Part shown: positions 1-14,018 of the stretch, in pieces
Position numbering within the stretch: the first letter of the stretch is position 1
How the letters are laid out: the number at the start of each line of letters is the position of its first letter
Source of the DNA: Monosporascus cannonballus
Taxonomy: Eukaryota; Ascomycota; Sordariomycetes; Xylariales
DNA: 64,000 nt
Reading direction: 5' to 3'
Assembly (NCBI GenBank): GCA_004154925.1
Contig: QJNS01000040.1
Location: forward strand, 337,819 to 401,818
Made by a program: the position numbers and the translations under genes
The notes under the pieces: generated by a model
The model's input: the letters and a program-made list of their open reading frames with translations, nothing else
Told to the model about the DNA's origin: nothing
The model's database searches: none

Positions 1-3000
1 ATTTGAAGAATATATTTAAAAAAAAAACTTAAAAATAAGCTGGATACGTTATTCGAAAATAAACATAAAAGTATTAATATTATTTGTGCCTAAGAAAAAT
101 AATAATTTCCGATTATACGTCAATTATAAAAAATTAAATCGAGTAATAATAAAAAACCGATATTTTTTATTTTTAATCTTAAAAGTAATAAATTGCCTAA
201 AATTAATTAAAATATTTTCGAAATTTAATTTTAAAAATACTTATTACCCTATTAAAATTAAGATAAGCAATTAATAAAAAACCGTTTTTCGAATACGGTA
301 CGGGTAATTCGAATATACGGTTATGTTATTTAGCTTTATTAACGCGTTAATTATATTCCAGATTTATATACATAAAGTATTAATTAAATTAATTAATTAT
401 ATATATATAATAAATTTAAATAATATAATTATTTATTCGGATAACGAAAAAAAGTATACAAAATATTTTTAATTAGTTTACGAATGGCTATTATAATATT
501 AATTATTTGTTAAAATATTTAAATACGAATTTGTTTTAAAAAAATAAAGTTCTTAAAATTTATAATTAATATTGACGGTTTGGAAATAGACTGCCGACGG
601 GATAATATTATTAAAATAAAGCCAAAATTAAAATTAATTTATAATATTTAAATATTTCTGGGATTTACAAATTTTTAACAAAAATTTACCGCCTATTATT
701 TACGTATTACCGAACTTATTATTAAGCTTTTAAAAAAGGCGTAAAATAAAAAAAATAGCAAAATTCCGATAACCCGAAAAAATTAAAAAGACGTTCTAAA
801 ACTTAAAAAATATTTTTTAGTCGGCGATTATTCTCCGATATTAAAATAACGCCAAAAAATATTAGGATTAAAATAAACGTTTCGGTAAAAGCTATATTAA
901 GGATATTTTTACAAAAATACGAAAAATATTGACGTCTAATCGTATATTAATTATAAAAATTAAATCTAACCGAAAAATAATAAGCTATAAGGCAATAAGA
1001 ATTATTAATAATTATAAAAAGCTTAAAATATTAATAATAATACCGTAAAAATACAAAGAAAATTTTTTTAATACTTATTAATTATATAACGTTAAAAAAC
1101 ATAATAAAGGTATTAACGCGTAACCTTAAAGAAATTAGCTTAATAAGTTTACCGCCTTACGTAATTTGATTTTAAGATTTAATACCGACCGAACGCCGCC
1201 AACCCGGCAAATAAATTATTTAAACGCCTAAATTATATATTAAGGGAAATCGCATATAAAAACGGAACTTTTACGTTATCCAAAAAATTCGGATTTACAA
1301 ATAATATGCCGGAAAACGTAAAGAAAATGGTTATAAATATATAGCGCAATTTAAAGCATTATAAGGAAATAAAAGATTTTATAAAAATAATACAAAATTT
1401 GCTTATTATAAAATTTTTAAATAGATTTTAAATAGCAAAAACTTAAGTAGCTATTATTTACATAAAAAAAAGGGAATATTTTTATTATATAAATATAAAA
1501 GGTTTTCGAAAAAAAAATAAGGAATTATATATTTGCCGAACCTATTATTTACAAACAATAATATAAGTATAAATTATAATAATAATACGATTAACGGTTA
1601 AATAATAATAATTACAAATTATAACCGTATTACGAGTAAATTCCGAGAAATTTAAAAAGAACGAAATTAATATTAAAGTTATTATTTATAATTAATACGT
1701 TTTATATTTTTTAACGAAAAAACTGCTTAAAATAAAACGGTATTTTAATTAAAACTTTATTAATAATTTTATAATTAAATTTAAAGGTTATAAATTAAAG
1801 ACTTAAATATTATAAAGTTCTTACGGATAATTAAACGCTAAACCGAAATAAAAGGAAAATATTTTTTGAATTTAAATAAAGTTTTATATTATTAAGATAA
1901 ATTCATAATCTTATCGTAAAACGCTTTACAGAAATAACTAATTAACCAATATTATAATAATCCAAAAATAAGATATATAAAATATATTCGTACGTTAAAA
2001 TTAATAATTAAAAAGTTTTATTCGGAAAATATGGCGAATAATATCTGAAAATATACCAAATAATATCCGAATTACTAGGGCATAATAAAGTTATGTTATA
2101 AATTATATAAATAATTATAGCTTTTATTATTATTTAAATACTTTTTCTAAAAAATTTCGTTAAATTTTATTACGAGATTTCCTAAAAGCCTAAATTTAAA
2201 TAAGTTAAAATACAACGTAATTCTGGTAATCGTCGATTGCCTTACGAAATTAAAATTATTTATTTTTACGGTTAAAACCTTAACCACAACCAAATTAGCC
2301 TAATTATTTTACGACGAAATTAAATACAAATTTAATACGTTAACCGGAATTATTAATAATAAAAATAAATTGCTACTAAATTATCTTTAAGCGGAATTTT
2401 GTAAAAAATGAAAAATAAAACGGCAAATATTAATTGTTTATTATCTATAAACCGATAAATAACTAAAATATATTTATTAAGTTTTAAAATATTACTTCCG
2501 TAATTACGTTAATAAATATTAAAATAACTAAATAAAGTTATTACGAAATACGGAATTTATATATAATAATACGCGAAATACGTTTACCTACCGTTTTCTA
2601 TTCGAAACCTTATATGGATATTATCTAAAAATAATAAAATACTTTTTATAAAGATTTAAATAATAAATATAAGGAATTAAAAAATATTATAAAAAAATAG
2701 CGGCTATTCGTCGAATAATATATATATATTGAAAAAAAAATAACGGCAGCCCGAAAAAATATTATAATTAACGTTATACGTTTATAAAATTTTAATTAAG
2801 GCAATAAGTAAATTTATTAACAAAAAGTTTTAAATTTAAAAATAAAAAATTTATATTTATTTATATCCGGATTATAATTAAAAAAATAAATAAATTCTTA
2901 AATATACCAAATAATTCTTTTTACTAAATATTAATAAATATATAATATATTTTTAATATCTTTATTAAAATCGTAATATAATCGGAAATCGGGCAACGTC

Positions 3001-3250
3001 CAAATAACGTTACCGGACCTAATAAAGAAATAGGAAAAATAAATAATAAAAAATATCGTCCATTACCGAAATAACTGGAAACAATACGAATATCTAATTA
3101 AATAAAAAAACTGGCCCGCCAAATACAATACGTAAAAGCTTTAAAAATATTTCGAATACGTATTTAAAATATTGTAACGTTACGAAAAAAAAGTTAAATA
3201 CGTATATAAGAAATAAAATAACTTAAAAATTATAAGGTAATATTAGCCCA
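1..3250 (+). mobile_element. RIP-degraded Ty3/gypsy (chromovirus-like) pol remnant, cut by the window start
   Basis: Plus-strand reading with many stops recovers gypsy pol landmarks in the usual order. A reverse transcriptase segment at 86-274 reads VPKKNNNFRLYVNYKKLN, the degraded form of the family's VPKKNGKLR..DYRxLN block. Near 405-450 INLNNIIIYS stands where the YLDDILIYS catalytic box belongs. An integrase-core stretch around 2215-2300 reads VILVIVDCLTKLKLF. At about 3050-3200 an NTW-type sequence with TGG turned into TAG resembles the end of a chromodomain. Gag, protease and the 5' LTR lie outside the window. No 3' LTR could be placed. Loss of TG and CA dinucleotides is extreme, so the copy is inactive. 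Confidence 0.75.
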
Positions 3251-5799
3251 ATCGGAAATTAATCGTTTAATAATTATAAAAATTACAAAAAATAATTTTA
3301 AGCAAAATTAAGATATTAATATTAAAATATTATTTAATTACATAATTACTTTTAAACTTTTGACAAATAATTACCTTATTACATATTAATTAAAAACTTA
3401 TAAATAATGTAAAAGAAATTAAATTTTTATTTTAAAAATAAAATTTCGCATTTAATTATTAAATTTTATATTAATTAACTCTTAATAAACGTACTAAAAA
3501 AATTAATATAAGAATATTAGAAAATAATCGGAAAATATACGACGGCAAAAAACGGGCATATTTGTTAAATTTGCTAGGCGTAAAACTTAGAAAAAAATTA
3601 AAAATGTTTTATTTTTTACGAAAGGTAAGGCCCAGATAACCGGAATATAGTTTGTTATTAATTAAAAATAAGGCGTTATTTTTAAAACGCTTAATATATT
3701 TAAGTATAATAATAATTTTGCCGGGTAAAATTATTTTTTAATTATAATTCTTAATAAGTATTAAAATTTCGTTAAAGCGATGGAAAATAAGCGGAAAATA
3801 TTTATAAGTAAAAAGCGCAATAATATAACAGCCTTTAAAAGTCGCCTTATTTATAAAGATATTTAAAATTACGTTTAATCGGAAATTAATTACAAAATAA
3901 TAAGAAAAAAACCGTAATATTTATAAAAAGAATTTAAATTTATAAATTTATAAAACGGCGTTAAAACTGGATTTCCGCAGCTATAACGGATAATCGGAAA
4001 TCAATTTTAATTATATTAAAAAAATAATATTTTTAATAATAATTACGTTAAGGGCGAGTTCGGCTTCGTAAAGGACGTCGAATCGACGACCGACTATAAT
4101 TACGTCGGAACGTTCGTATTAGGTATTTATAATACGAGCCTTTTCGAGCTCGTCGATTAACTCCTAATTATTAATACCGAATTAAAAAACCGTTTAAACG
4201 GTACTTTTAAGGACAATTAGAATTTGAACGAAAATTAAATAACAATATTAATAATATTAAAAATAACTATTTATTATACGAAATATCTTATAATAATAAT
4301 TAGTTATGACGTAATTTAGGGCGCCCGAAATTTAAACGTAAACCGTATAATAATCGAAATAACGTTATATTACATAAATATAATACGGTTTATTACCGTT
4401 TATAATATAATTAATATTTATTTTACTATCGGCATTAAAGAAATAACGTTAAAAAATCTTAATTCTCTTTAATATTAAAGTATTATTTTTTTAAAATTTC
4501 TTATAAAAAATATGGCGAACGGAAATAATACGTAAAATAAACGAAAAAGGCGAAATAAAAATAAAAGAAAATAAAAAACCGAATAAAACGCGTAAACAAA
4601 AGGAATAGAAATAAGGGTACGAAAGGGAAAAAAAAGGTAAATAAGAAAAATTAAAAACAGATTATAATAAAGAATTAAACGGAATATAATTAATTACGTA
4701 ATATAATATATATTAATTATTTCGATAATTATTTATAATATAATATAACGATAAATTATTAATAAACATACGTAATTAGATTTATAAAACGCGTTATATC
4801 AAATTAATAATAATATTATTAAGGATTAATAATTTAAAAAAGGGGAAATAACTATAAGAATATAGCCCTTATAAAAATAAGGTTAGTAATCGATTAATTA
4901 TTGATCAGTTATCGACCTATTTATTAATATAAATCCACTATCTGGCAGTTAATAGAAAACGCTAAATGGAAATAATTTAATATATTTACTTTTTGAAATC
5001 TGCTTTACGACTGGTCGGAAATCACCTCACCCAGCTCACAGTTATCAATTATCTTATATCGTTATAATAATTATTTTATAATTACAAAACGTTAACGAAC
5101 TTAATTTTATATGGCTATGGTTTAATATATAATAATTAAGCGGTCATAAAACTAACGGTTTTTACAGAATAATCATTTAACTTTTTATATTAATTACTTT
5201 ATATTTATAAATTATTTTTAATTAAGCTATTTCCGTATTTAAAAAGTTAATAAATTTCTTTATAATATATAAGAATATTTTTAAATACATTTTAAAAATA
5301 TTCGTATTATTCGAAAAAACACTTTAACAGTATAAAACCGTAAGTAAACTGGATTATAACGGCAATTAAGTAAGAAAATTCGTAAAAAAATATCTTAAAA
5401 TTTATAAATCGAAACAATAACGGTATATTGTTATTTTATTTATATTTAAAGGCAAGCGTATTAATACCTGTATTACTTTTTTAAAGGTCGGGAGATTTAA
5501 GGATATCATAGCAAGGTAGCAACGTAATAATAAAGGACCTAGAACGTGGTGTAAACGATATTATAACGAGGCTATATAAACTGCTATAAAGTTTTTTTGA
5601 AAGTGCAACAAACTATTACGGCGTTATACGTCTTTTGAGTTTCTGGAAAATATTCAGTTGTTATACGAGAAAAAAAGACAAGAGCTGTCTGGCAAACGCG
5701 TAGCGCTTGCATATATATAGCGAAACGGCGGCTTAAATAAGCCGCTTTGCCAGTGCCGTAACATCTTTTATTAAATATTTCTTTTATAAATAACACATA
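3251..5799. other. AT-rich repeat debris without identifiable gene
   Basis: Continuation of the AT-rich block; presumably contains the 3' end of the gypsy copy to the left, but no LTR boundary is visible. Two patches are much less mutated: about 4960-5045, and about 5485-5780. The second reads on the plus strand as a basic, coiled-coil-like segment (FEFLENIQLLYEKKRQELSG) interrupted by stops. I do not recognise it. Nothing else supportable. Confidence 0.5.
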
Positions 5800-8700
5800 A
5801 AACAAATTTAAAATCGTAATATATATTATATCGTTAAAATTAAAAACATAATTTCGTACTTTTTATTAATAATATAGTTTAACATTTCGAGATATATAAA
5901 ATATATATTATTTATAACGTAATTCTTAAGATGTAATATTCTTCGTAATTTAGATTTAATTCGGCTTGCTCCTTATTAAAATAAATATAATTGTTGACTT
6001 ATCAAATAACTTAATAATTTCTAACATTTTTTCGTACTTCTATATTAATTTCTAATTAACGAAAACATAAATTTCGTTTCAAGGTTATAATTCTTAACGA
6101 AATTGATAATAGTATTTAAAATAAAGCCAAAATTGGCTATAATTTAATTTATTGAAACGTTTATTACGTTTTTATGATTAAAAATAATGTAATATTTTAC
6201 GTTATTATCTTTATCGTTAATATTGTCTTAAATAATTTCGTAATTTGAATTAAATTTAACGATTCCATATAATTTTCGGTTACGTCATAACTATTCTTAA
6301 TATTAAAATTATTTTTAGTTATAATTCTCATTCGTCCAATAAGTTGTAAGGTTTTAATAATTTAACTTAACGTAAAAATCGGTTAATAAATTGACGTTTA
6401 GTTTTTAAATATCGTTTAATTCTGCTTTTTTTATTCTCGCATTATAGTTTATCTTAATTAAGTATACGGTTATAAAATTTCTTTTATTAAATAAAGAACA
6501 CAAAGTTTAAAAAGTTAAGTATATATTTTAATATAGCTATATTAATATCAAAAAGGTGGTCGAACTTTTCTTATATTTTTACCTACTGAAATACTTTTAA
6601 TATATAAGCTTTAAACGATTTCTTTTTTGTTTATTTTTAAAAATATACCGATTTCGGATTAGCTACTTTTAAACCTTTTTTTATTTAAACTCAAATCTCT
6701 TTAATACCGTATTCAACACTATCGTTAAACTTATTCCAAAATCATGTTAAGTCTTTTCGAATAAGTAAAATGCTTAGCATATTAAAATATTATTTCGAAA
6801 CAATAATAATACCTTTTCTAAAATAATCAATTTTACGTTAATCGTATTCATTTATTTTTCTATTTTTTAACCTATATATATACGTTATAATAATATATTT
6901 CTTTTTAACCATAGAAAATAACGAATTTATTATACTTAACCTTATTTATATTAAACTAAAATAATTTAATATTAAACTTATAGATTTTATATAATTTCGT
7001 ATCGGACATTTTAAAGATATAAACTCGTAAATTAATTATTACATTTTAAATAATACGTAATAATTTAAATATTTTTAAATAAATCAATTAAAACGCGCAT
7101 AATATCGTTATCTTTAGTAATTGAATCGGCTAAAATAATATTTTCGTTTTGGTCTATATTATTAAGTTATTAATCTAAGATTATTTAATAAAACTCTTGA
7201 TATTTTTAACCCTGCGAAAATTAATTTAATTGTTTTTTAAATTACGAACTTTTAAACTTCTCATTTTTTCAATAATCTTACCGTAAATATTTTCGAATTT
7301 GTTTAATTAATTTAGCGTTTTAATTATTAATCTTTTCGGACTTTCTCTACGGCTTAAATTTTAAAATATTAACTTTATCTATTATTCGAAATTATTTAAT
7401 TATTTCGGCCGTATCTCTTTTTTTAAAGTATATAGATTTAATTATTTTCGTAAGAAGAAAGTTAATGTTTGTATCAATAAACTTAAATTAAATATTTGAA
7501 GTCGTCTTTAAATCTTTTGAAATATATAAAAATATTTTTATATCGTAAAAGTCCTTAAATACGACGTTTAAATAAATTATTATATTTAGAAGTTATTGAA
7601 TAGTCTGATATTTATAGTGAATTATTAATAAATCGAGATTTTAAGCGCTAGAAATATATAATTGTTATATTTTTTTAATCTTTTTAGCTATAAATATTAT
7701 TCGAGCTATTTAATAAATTAAATATTATTTATACTTCTAATTCTTTTCGAATAAGTATAAAATAATAAAAAATAAAAAACATTGGTTTTAAAATCGGATA
7801 ATAGGCATTACTTATTAAAAATAACATAAGATTTATAAAAAATAAAGAAATAATTATACGAAATAATATAAATGAGATAATAAATCTTTACTTATTAAAA
7901 ATAACTATTTATAAAATACGTGTAATTATATAAATATAATTACTTTTGTCTTTTTCTATTTAAGAATATAGAAAGCTTTCTAATTACTTATAGCTGAAAA
8001 TCCGGTCACTATAATCGTAATCGTGGAATCTATAAAACAGAATATCGGTAAAATAATATATAATAAATAAGTCGAAATATCGTTATGATAAATAATTTAT
8101 TATCAGTTATAAGCTTATTAATCTATACGTAAATCTTAATAATAGAATAAAATACTTAAATAATTTATAGTTTATTTGAAAAGTTATATTTTATTTATAT
8201 TCTTATAAATTTAACAAACTTATATTTATTTTTAGATTTGAACAATATATAGTATTTAGTTTCGTAAAATTGGGTTTTTATTTTAATTATTAAAATTAGT
8301 AATATTTAATCTTTACTAATAGTATCATTTAAATATGATTAAGCGCTTATAAATTATATTTTGTTATATTATAAAAATATAAAAAATATAAAGTATTTTA
8401 TAAATATTTTTAAAAGTCGAATTTATTTCTTTTAAACGTAATTTTTTAAGTACCTTTTTGAAATATTGATAATTCGTTTTTATTATGCTTATAAATAAAG
8501 TAAAACGTTATAAATAAACTTTTATAGAAAATTATTTTATAATTTTCTTAAATATATTTTAAATATGTTACATTATGCTTTTTTAAGAAAGGATTAATAA
8601 TATTTGTAATATTATAGTAATATATTAATTAAATGTTTTGAGTTTTAACATTATTATTGTAAATCGTTATTTAATTACTTAAATCTTTATTTAATAGTAC

Positions 8701-11028
8701 TAACGATACGTTATATGTTTCATTAATATTTCTTTTTTTTACATTTTATTGGTTTTAAATTACAATACTGTTATTATATTTTCATATTTACATTTATTAC
8801 TATCTTTAATTAAATACTATAATCTTTTTTGAGTAAAATTTTATTTATTCATAAAATATGAAACGAATTTTATCTTACTAGTTTTTTCGTCGATTAAAGT
8901 TGTATATTAGTATATTTATAACATTTTACAAATATATCATAATTTCTAAATAAAACAATATCAAAATTAATCGTTTAATATCGTTTTTATATTACACTTT
9001 CGAAATAAATAAATTTATATTAAAAAGTTTGATTATTGAAAGATAAATTTTAATTATTTACATTTATAAATATAATAAACCTTTAATTTGTGCTTTGATC
9101 ATATTTTAAATTGATTAATAATATTCGATATAATGCAATTTTCTCTTAAAGTTTCCGGATCAATTATTACGGTACACTTATTTTTTCCACTTTATATTTC
9201 TAAAGTATTAAAATGATTAACGGTTTTTATAATTATATTTAAAGTTTATTTTTAGAATGTTTTTTAATCTTTTCAAGTTTCGTTATAGTATGGAGGTTTT
9301 ATAAAGATGCTTTTTTTAGTTTTTTTTAAATTTATTAAACCATTCTTAGTTCTTTTTAGAATATATTAAATTATTATTTTTATTATTTTTATTATTTTTA
9401 TCAGCGTATTTTCTTTAAATTATATTAATTATTTTTAATTAACATGCAATCTTTTACTGTATTATATAAAATATCTTTTATAACACATATTATCTTATTC
9501 AGCCTTTTATAATTTATAATTTTCTTAGTAAATATTTTAAATAAACTATTCTATTTTATTTTTATAATTTTTTTTGTATCTTATTTACAATAAATATTAG
9601 TTAAAGATAAAGGTTCGTAATAATTCTTTAGTAATATTTTCTGACGATAAGCTGAATTAATGTTTTTGCAAATTAATAATTCCATTAATTATAAGAATAA
9701 AAAAATGTTTTTTACATATATTATTTTATTAATTAATTCATTATAGCTACTTATTTGTCGATATGGTTTTATAAATTAATAATTGGAAAATATCGATATT
9801 AGTATTTATTTACTTTATTATCTTTAGTTTAATTAAAAAATCGAATTCCTTTTATATATTCGTATAGTACGTTAATAAATAATTTCTGTTTTATTATATA
9901 TCAGATACTTTTCTTATCTATAATATACGATCTATACTTTGTTATATCTTCATTTTTTAAACGAACTTTAAGCTAGTTTTTACGCCTTTTATATTTTATG
10001 TCATATCTCTTATCGTATTAACCTCTAGGTTTACTAAGAATAAATTATATTGACCATTTTAATATTTTTTTAATTATTTTAAGTTTTCTTTTTCGATATT
10101 AAATCTCAATAGTCTCTCGTAATTCTTTAATATTTTGTCAATATTTTAATAATATTTTATTTTACCCTACTTGCAATATTTAACTTGGTTTGTTTTCATA
10201 TTAAACTTTCTTAAATTCTATAAATCTTAACATTTTTCTATAAAATATAAATAATATATTACGTTTTTTTCCTTAACTATCCAACTAAATTTCATTTTTC
10301 GGAATATATTTTTTTATATCGTTCGTATAATTTATGGTGGATTTTAATAATTTTCCTAATATGCTCGTTTTAAATTCTAAATGTCGAATGTTTTATAATT
10401 CTATATTTAATATTATTTTTAATATCTTTTAAAATATATGGCTATAAATAGTTTCGTTTTTATCGTTTTATTTTATTTTAATTATAAACTTATTAAATAT
10501 CAGTATATATTTTAGTATTGAACTTTTAACGTAAGTATAGCGTACATTGTACGGTAATATCTTTTTCGTCGAAGTTGTCAACATTAGCTTTTAATTTATC
10601 TTTTAAAATAATATAATTATAAAAGAACTTTTTAATAAATACTTTTTAATCGGCCTTTATGCATTTTAAATAGTTTTTTATAATAAATTTAAACTAATTA
10701 GAAACGTTTCTCGTTAAGAAAGTTATAATAGCAAAAACCTTATTCGCCGGTTTTTCAAATTCTTAAAACTTAAGATATATTTTTTCTTAAAAAAAGAAAT
10801 TTTATGTATTATTTTTCCGCTTATATAATTGGAATTTTTAACCTTAAATTTCAGCATATTTATGTGCACTAGATCTAACGTAAATTATTAGATTAAAAGT
10901 TTTGATTTTTAAATCCTATATAAATACTAAGTTATTATTAAAAACATAATTTCTTATTTATTAATACACATAATAATGAGACATATTAGTTAAAATATAA
11001 CGATATTATTAAATAAAAACTTATAACG
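5800..11028 (-). mobile_element. Highly degraded gypsy element interior (element E)
   Basis: Positions 8330-11028 align by eye and collinearly with 32470-35165 of the complete element at 28904-35601. Examples are the protease-region text at 8870-9020, which matches 33010-33160, and the RT-proximal text at 8340-8440, which matches 32480-32580. The distance to the right-hand LTR is also almost the same, about 2.16 kb in both. Coding is therefore on the minus strand, with gag toward 11 kb. Left of about 8.3 kb homology is no longer clear, and no left LTR is found where collinearity predicts one (about 4.7-5.1 kb). The left end is truncated, rearranged or mutated beyond recognition, so the left coordinate is nominal. 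Confidence 0.6.
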
Positions 11029-13350
11029 TATTATACTTAAAAGATTTACTTGATTATTAAATCTAAATTATATGCGTTTATATTAATAAAAATAGCATAA
11101 AATTGTAAGCAATAAATATAATAATTAATGACGTTTCGTAATATTGAAAACGTTTTAAGTAACGAATTATTGTTATAAATTATTATCATTTAAATTCAGA
11201 AAATAGCGAACATCTATATTTTTTATGGCTTAAGATAACCTCCCCATCCGCGCTCTACTCCATTAACGCTTTACCCAATTTTGAAGCCATCGCTATAATA
11301 ACCTCTCCATTCAAATAACAATATTTCAACAGCTATTTTATTAATTAATTCCATATTAAGTAAACCGTATAATAATGCAATCCGTTTCCACCTCGTTATT
11401 TTCGTCGCTTCCGGAAAGCTCGGTTTTTTATTAATTTTGCCGAATAACGGTAAAACGTTTTTTCGTAAAAGCTTTCCGCCTTACCTTCACTTTCCTGACC
11501 GAGATCATTTTTACGAAGCCCTTATTGGGTTCGGGCTATACCTTCTTACGTTTTTTAGGTTTCGCTTTTTTAAGAATTACAGTTATTTATTTATTAAAAA
11601 CCTTGGTAATAAAAAGTTTGGCGGTTTTATCGTTAAAGACTTTGGCAAACTTACGAAACAAAAGGTATACGGTAAAATTCCTATAAGCTGGATTAATTTG
11701 TATTAAGGCCTTTTTAATCCAAATTAATTCTTTAAATAATTTAAATATTTTAATACTTAAAATAATTATTTAGAATAAAAAGTTAAATCGTTTTAAGGTA
11801 AAAATTAATTTTTAAATAAATATATTTATTATTTATTTTTTTAACATATTTATTATTCAATATTTTCGCCTTATTAATAAAACGTAAATTTATTATTTCC
11901 TAGCTTTTTATAATATATTCCGAAATTATTATAATTTCTTATTACGTTTTCGTAAACGCTTAAAAAAAATCAATTTTATTTATAATCTCGAAAGCCCGCC
12001 TATAATAACGTTCGCGGAATTAATAACAATATTTCTGTTTTAAAATAACGAATATATTTATATTAAAAAGTTAAAAAATATAAAAAACATAAATAAATAA
12101 AAAAAATAATATATATCTTATTTTAAAAATATATCTATATAAATTTTTCAATAATATAATTTTTATAACCGTTAATTATTAATAAATTTTATTCGTTCGG
12201 ATTTTCGAACTTAATATAAAGAATAAAAACTTTACGAAATTATTTTAAGCTAATTTCGTTATTTGTTTAACCGTTTTTTAACGTAATAAAATATTAGTTT
12301 TCGTATGCTTTATTATCCGAATTAAAAAATTATTATTATTATACGTTAACGCCGCTAAAAATTACGAAAAACGGTAATAATCGCTCGTTAGCATTAATAT
12401 AAGCAATTATAATAATTTACCTTTTTTTAAAAACATTTTTTAAAAAAATATTTTTTCTAAAAGCTTTTTTAAAAATAAAATAATTTTCGCTTATACCTTC
12501 CATTATTCCGATTTTATCCGCATTAAATCGGTTTCTTTATTTAATAATTTTAACCTCCGGTAAGGAAAAACGTCCGAATAAAATATTAATAAAAATTGGA
12601 AAAACGCTATTTAAACGCTTATAATTAATAAACTTGCTCTTAATAATCTTAATTCTAGGATAATAACGTAAAAATTGGGCTATCCAATTTTTTTTAAACG
12701 TTTAAAGTTACCGTTATTAATTAAAAAATATTATGCATATAAACGAAATCGCAAATAAAATAACGCATATTTTAATTAACCTTATACGATAACCTAACGG
12801 GCTAAAGTTTTTTCCTAGATTCGTAATAATTTTTGACGATTTTTATCGAACTTTTTTTTCGTCCGTATACCTTGGATGCGGCGTAAGATATATTTTTTAT
12901 TAACCTAATAACCCTTAAAGACTAAACGCAGGGACCTTTTACGTACTACCCCGTTAATCGCCTGCGCCGTACAGAATTAAGCTGAAGGTTGCATATCGTT
13001 CAAAAACGCAAATTCTGCTAAAGAAGAAAATAATTTTTTCAATTTTTTAAAGCATTATTAAGAAATTTTTTATATTGAAAGAAATCAGTAAGTGGATCGA
13101 CGCGCAACGCAATTATGGGGTGGCGCGTTGATGGGGTGGAGCGCGGATAAGGGGGTTATCTTAAAATACTTAAAGGGTTGAACCTCTTAGATTCTGCAAA
13201 CTCTTTAATTTTTTTGCGTAATTTATCAAATTTAAGATACCAAGAGCTTTAAGAGCTTTAAGCTCGTTACGTAATCTATTCTATTTCGGGTTTAATCGTT
13301 TTCTTATTCCGACCATCTTCTGAGCCCGGCAACCTTATTAGGTCATAATA
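11029..13350 (-). repeat. LTR of element E, split by a Fot/Pogo-like insertion
   Basis: The LTR is in two pieces, 11029-11232 and 13162-13350, totalling about 390 bp against 395 bp for the LTRs of element C. The first piece follows the same inner flank as in C (about 30 bp ending TAACG) and carries the degraded R/U5 side with GTTTCGTAAT. The second piece resumes with the TTAAGCC-type array, then TTACGTAAT and a TTCCGACC-like end, closing GGTCATAATA as in C. The transposon between the halves is flanked by TA on both sides, so it inserted into an existing LTR. Confidence 0.75.
11233..13161 (-). mobile_element. Fot/Pogo-like (Tc1-mariner superfamily) DNA transposon, RIP-degraded
   Basis: A 1929-bp element bounded by imperfect terminal inverted repeats. 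The left end is AGATAACCTCCCCATCCGCG and the right end is its inverse with a few C/T differences. The repeat can be followed for about 40 bp and is flanked by TA on each side, the target of this superfamily. The interior resembles the better-preserved copy at 28279-36917: 12945-13000 matches the helix-turn-helix start region at 36705-36760, and 12335-12400 matches 36095-36160. The transposase therefore ran on the minus strand. All frames are full of stops. Usual length of Fot1 elements is about 1.9 kb, in agreement. Confidence 0.85.
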
Positions 13351-14018
13351 TAAAACGTTTACGAAATTATTTTGCAAACCGAGGAAAAAAGAAAGGTTTT
13401 TAACACATAAAAAAAATAAACGTATAAAGCGTAAAACGTAAATTTATTATGTTATAACTTATTACTATAATAATGATAAAAAAGATATAATAATATTTTT
13501 TTCTCGGTACATTTAATATATATATAATTCTTTTTATTAATTAAATTAATTAATTACGTTATTTCTTTATTTTAACGATTATTTAGAAATAACGAAAATT
13601 ACGGTAAATAAATATTTAAAAACAATTTTAAGGTATATATCATAAAATAAAAATATTCATGTTAATTATTAAAATATATAACACCTCGGAAAACGCCTAT
13701 TTCGGCGCGTTTATAATATATAAACAGGTTCTTAATTACAGTTCTCTAAAGCTTAATTTTAGTCAGATAATTATTATTTCCCATATTTTATGTAACCTTT
13801 TCCCGCGATCAGCCTAACTGTGACAATAAAGATGCAGTATGTGTTCTCCTCTGCTTCAACAAATATTCATGTCAGAGCTAGCAAATGGCAGCTAACCCAG
13901 AGCTATTGTAAGATCGCCATCCCATTGCTGCCACTCACCATAATGGTACCAATTACCAGTAAAGCTCCCAAACTTTCTAAGTCAAATGTAGCCGAGTGAT
14001 TAGGGAGTAAGCGAGGAT
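13351..14018. other. AT-rich to GC-balanced transition, no gene
   Basis: AT-rich until about 13780, then composition changes abruptly toward that of the gene island. No ORF or repeat boundary recognised. The last 200 bases are probably the 3' flank of the P450 gene. Confidence 0.4.

Noticed and set aside
11437..11706. 89-aa plus-strand ORF
   Set aside because: It is antisense to the transposase end of a Fot-like element between its inverted repeats; chance ORF in mutated DNA.
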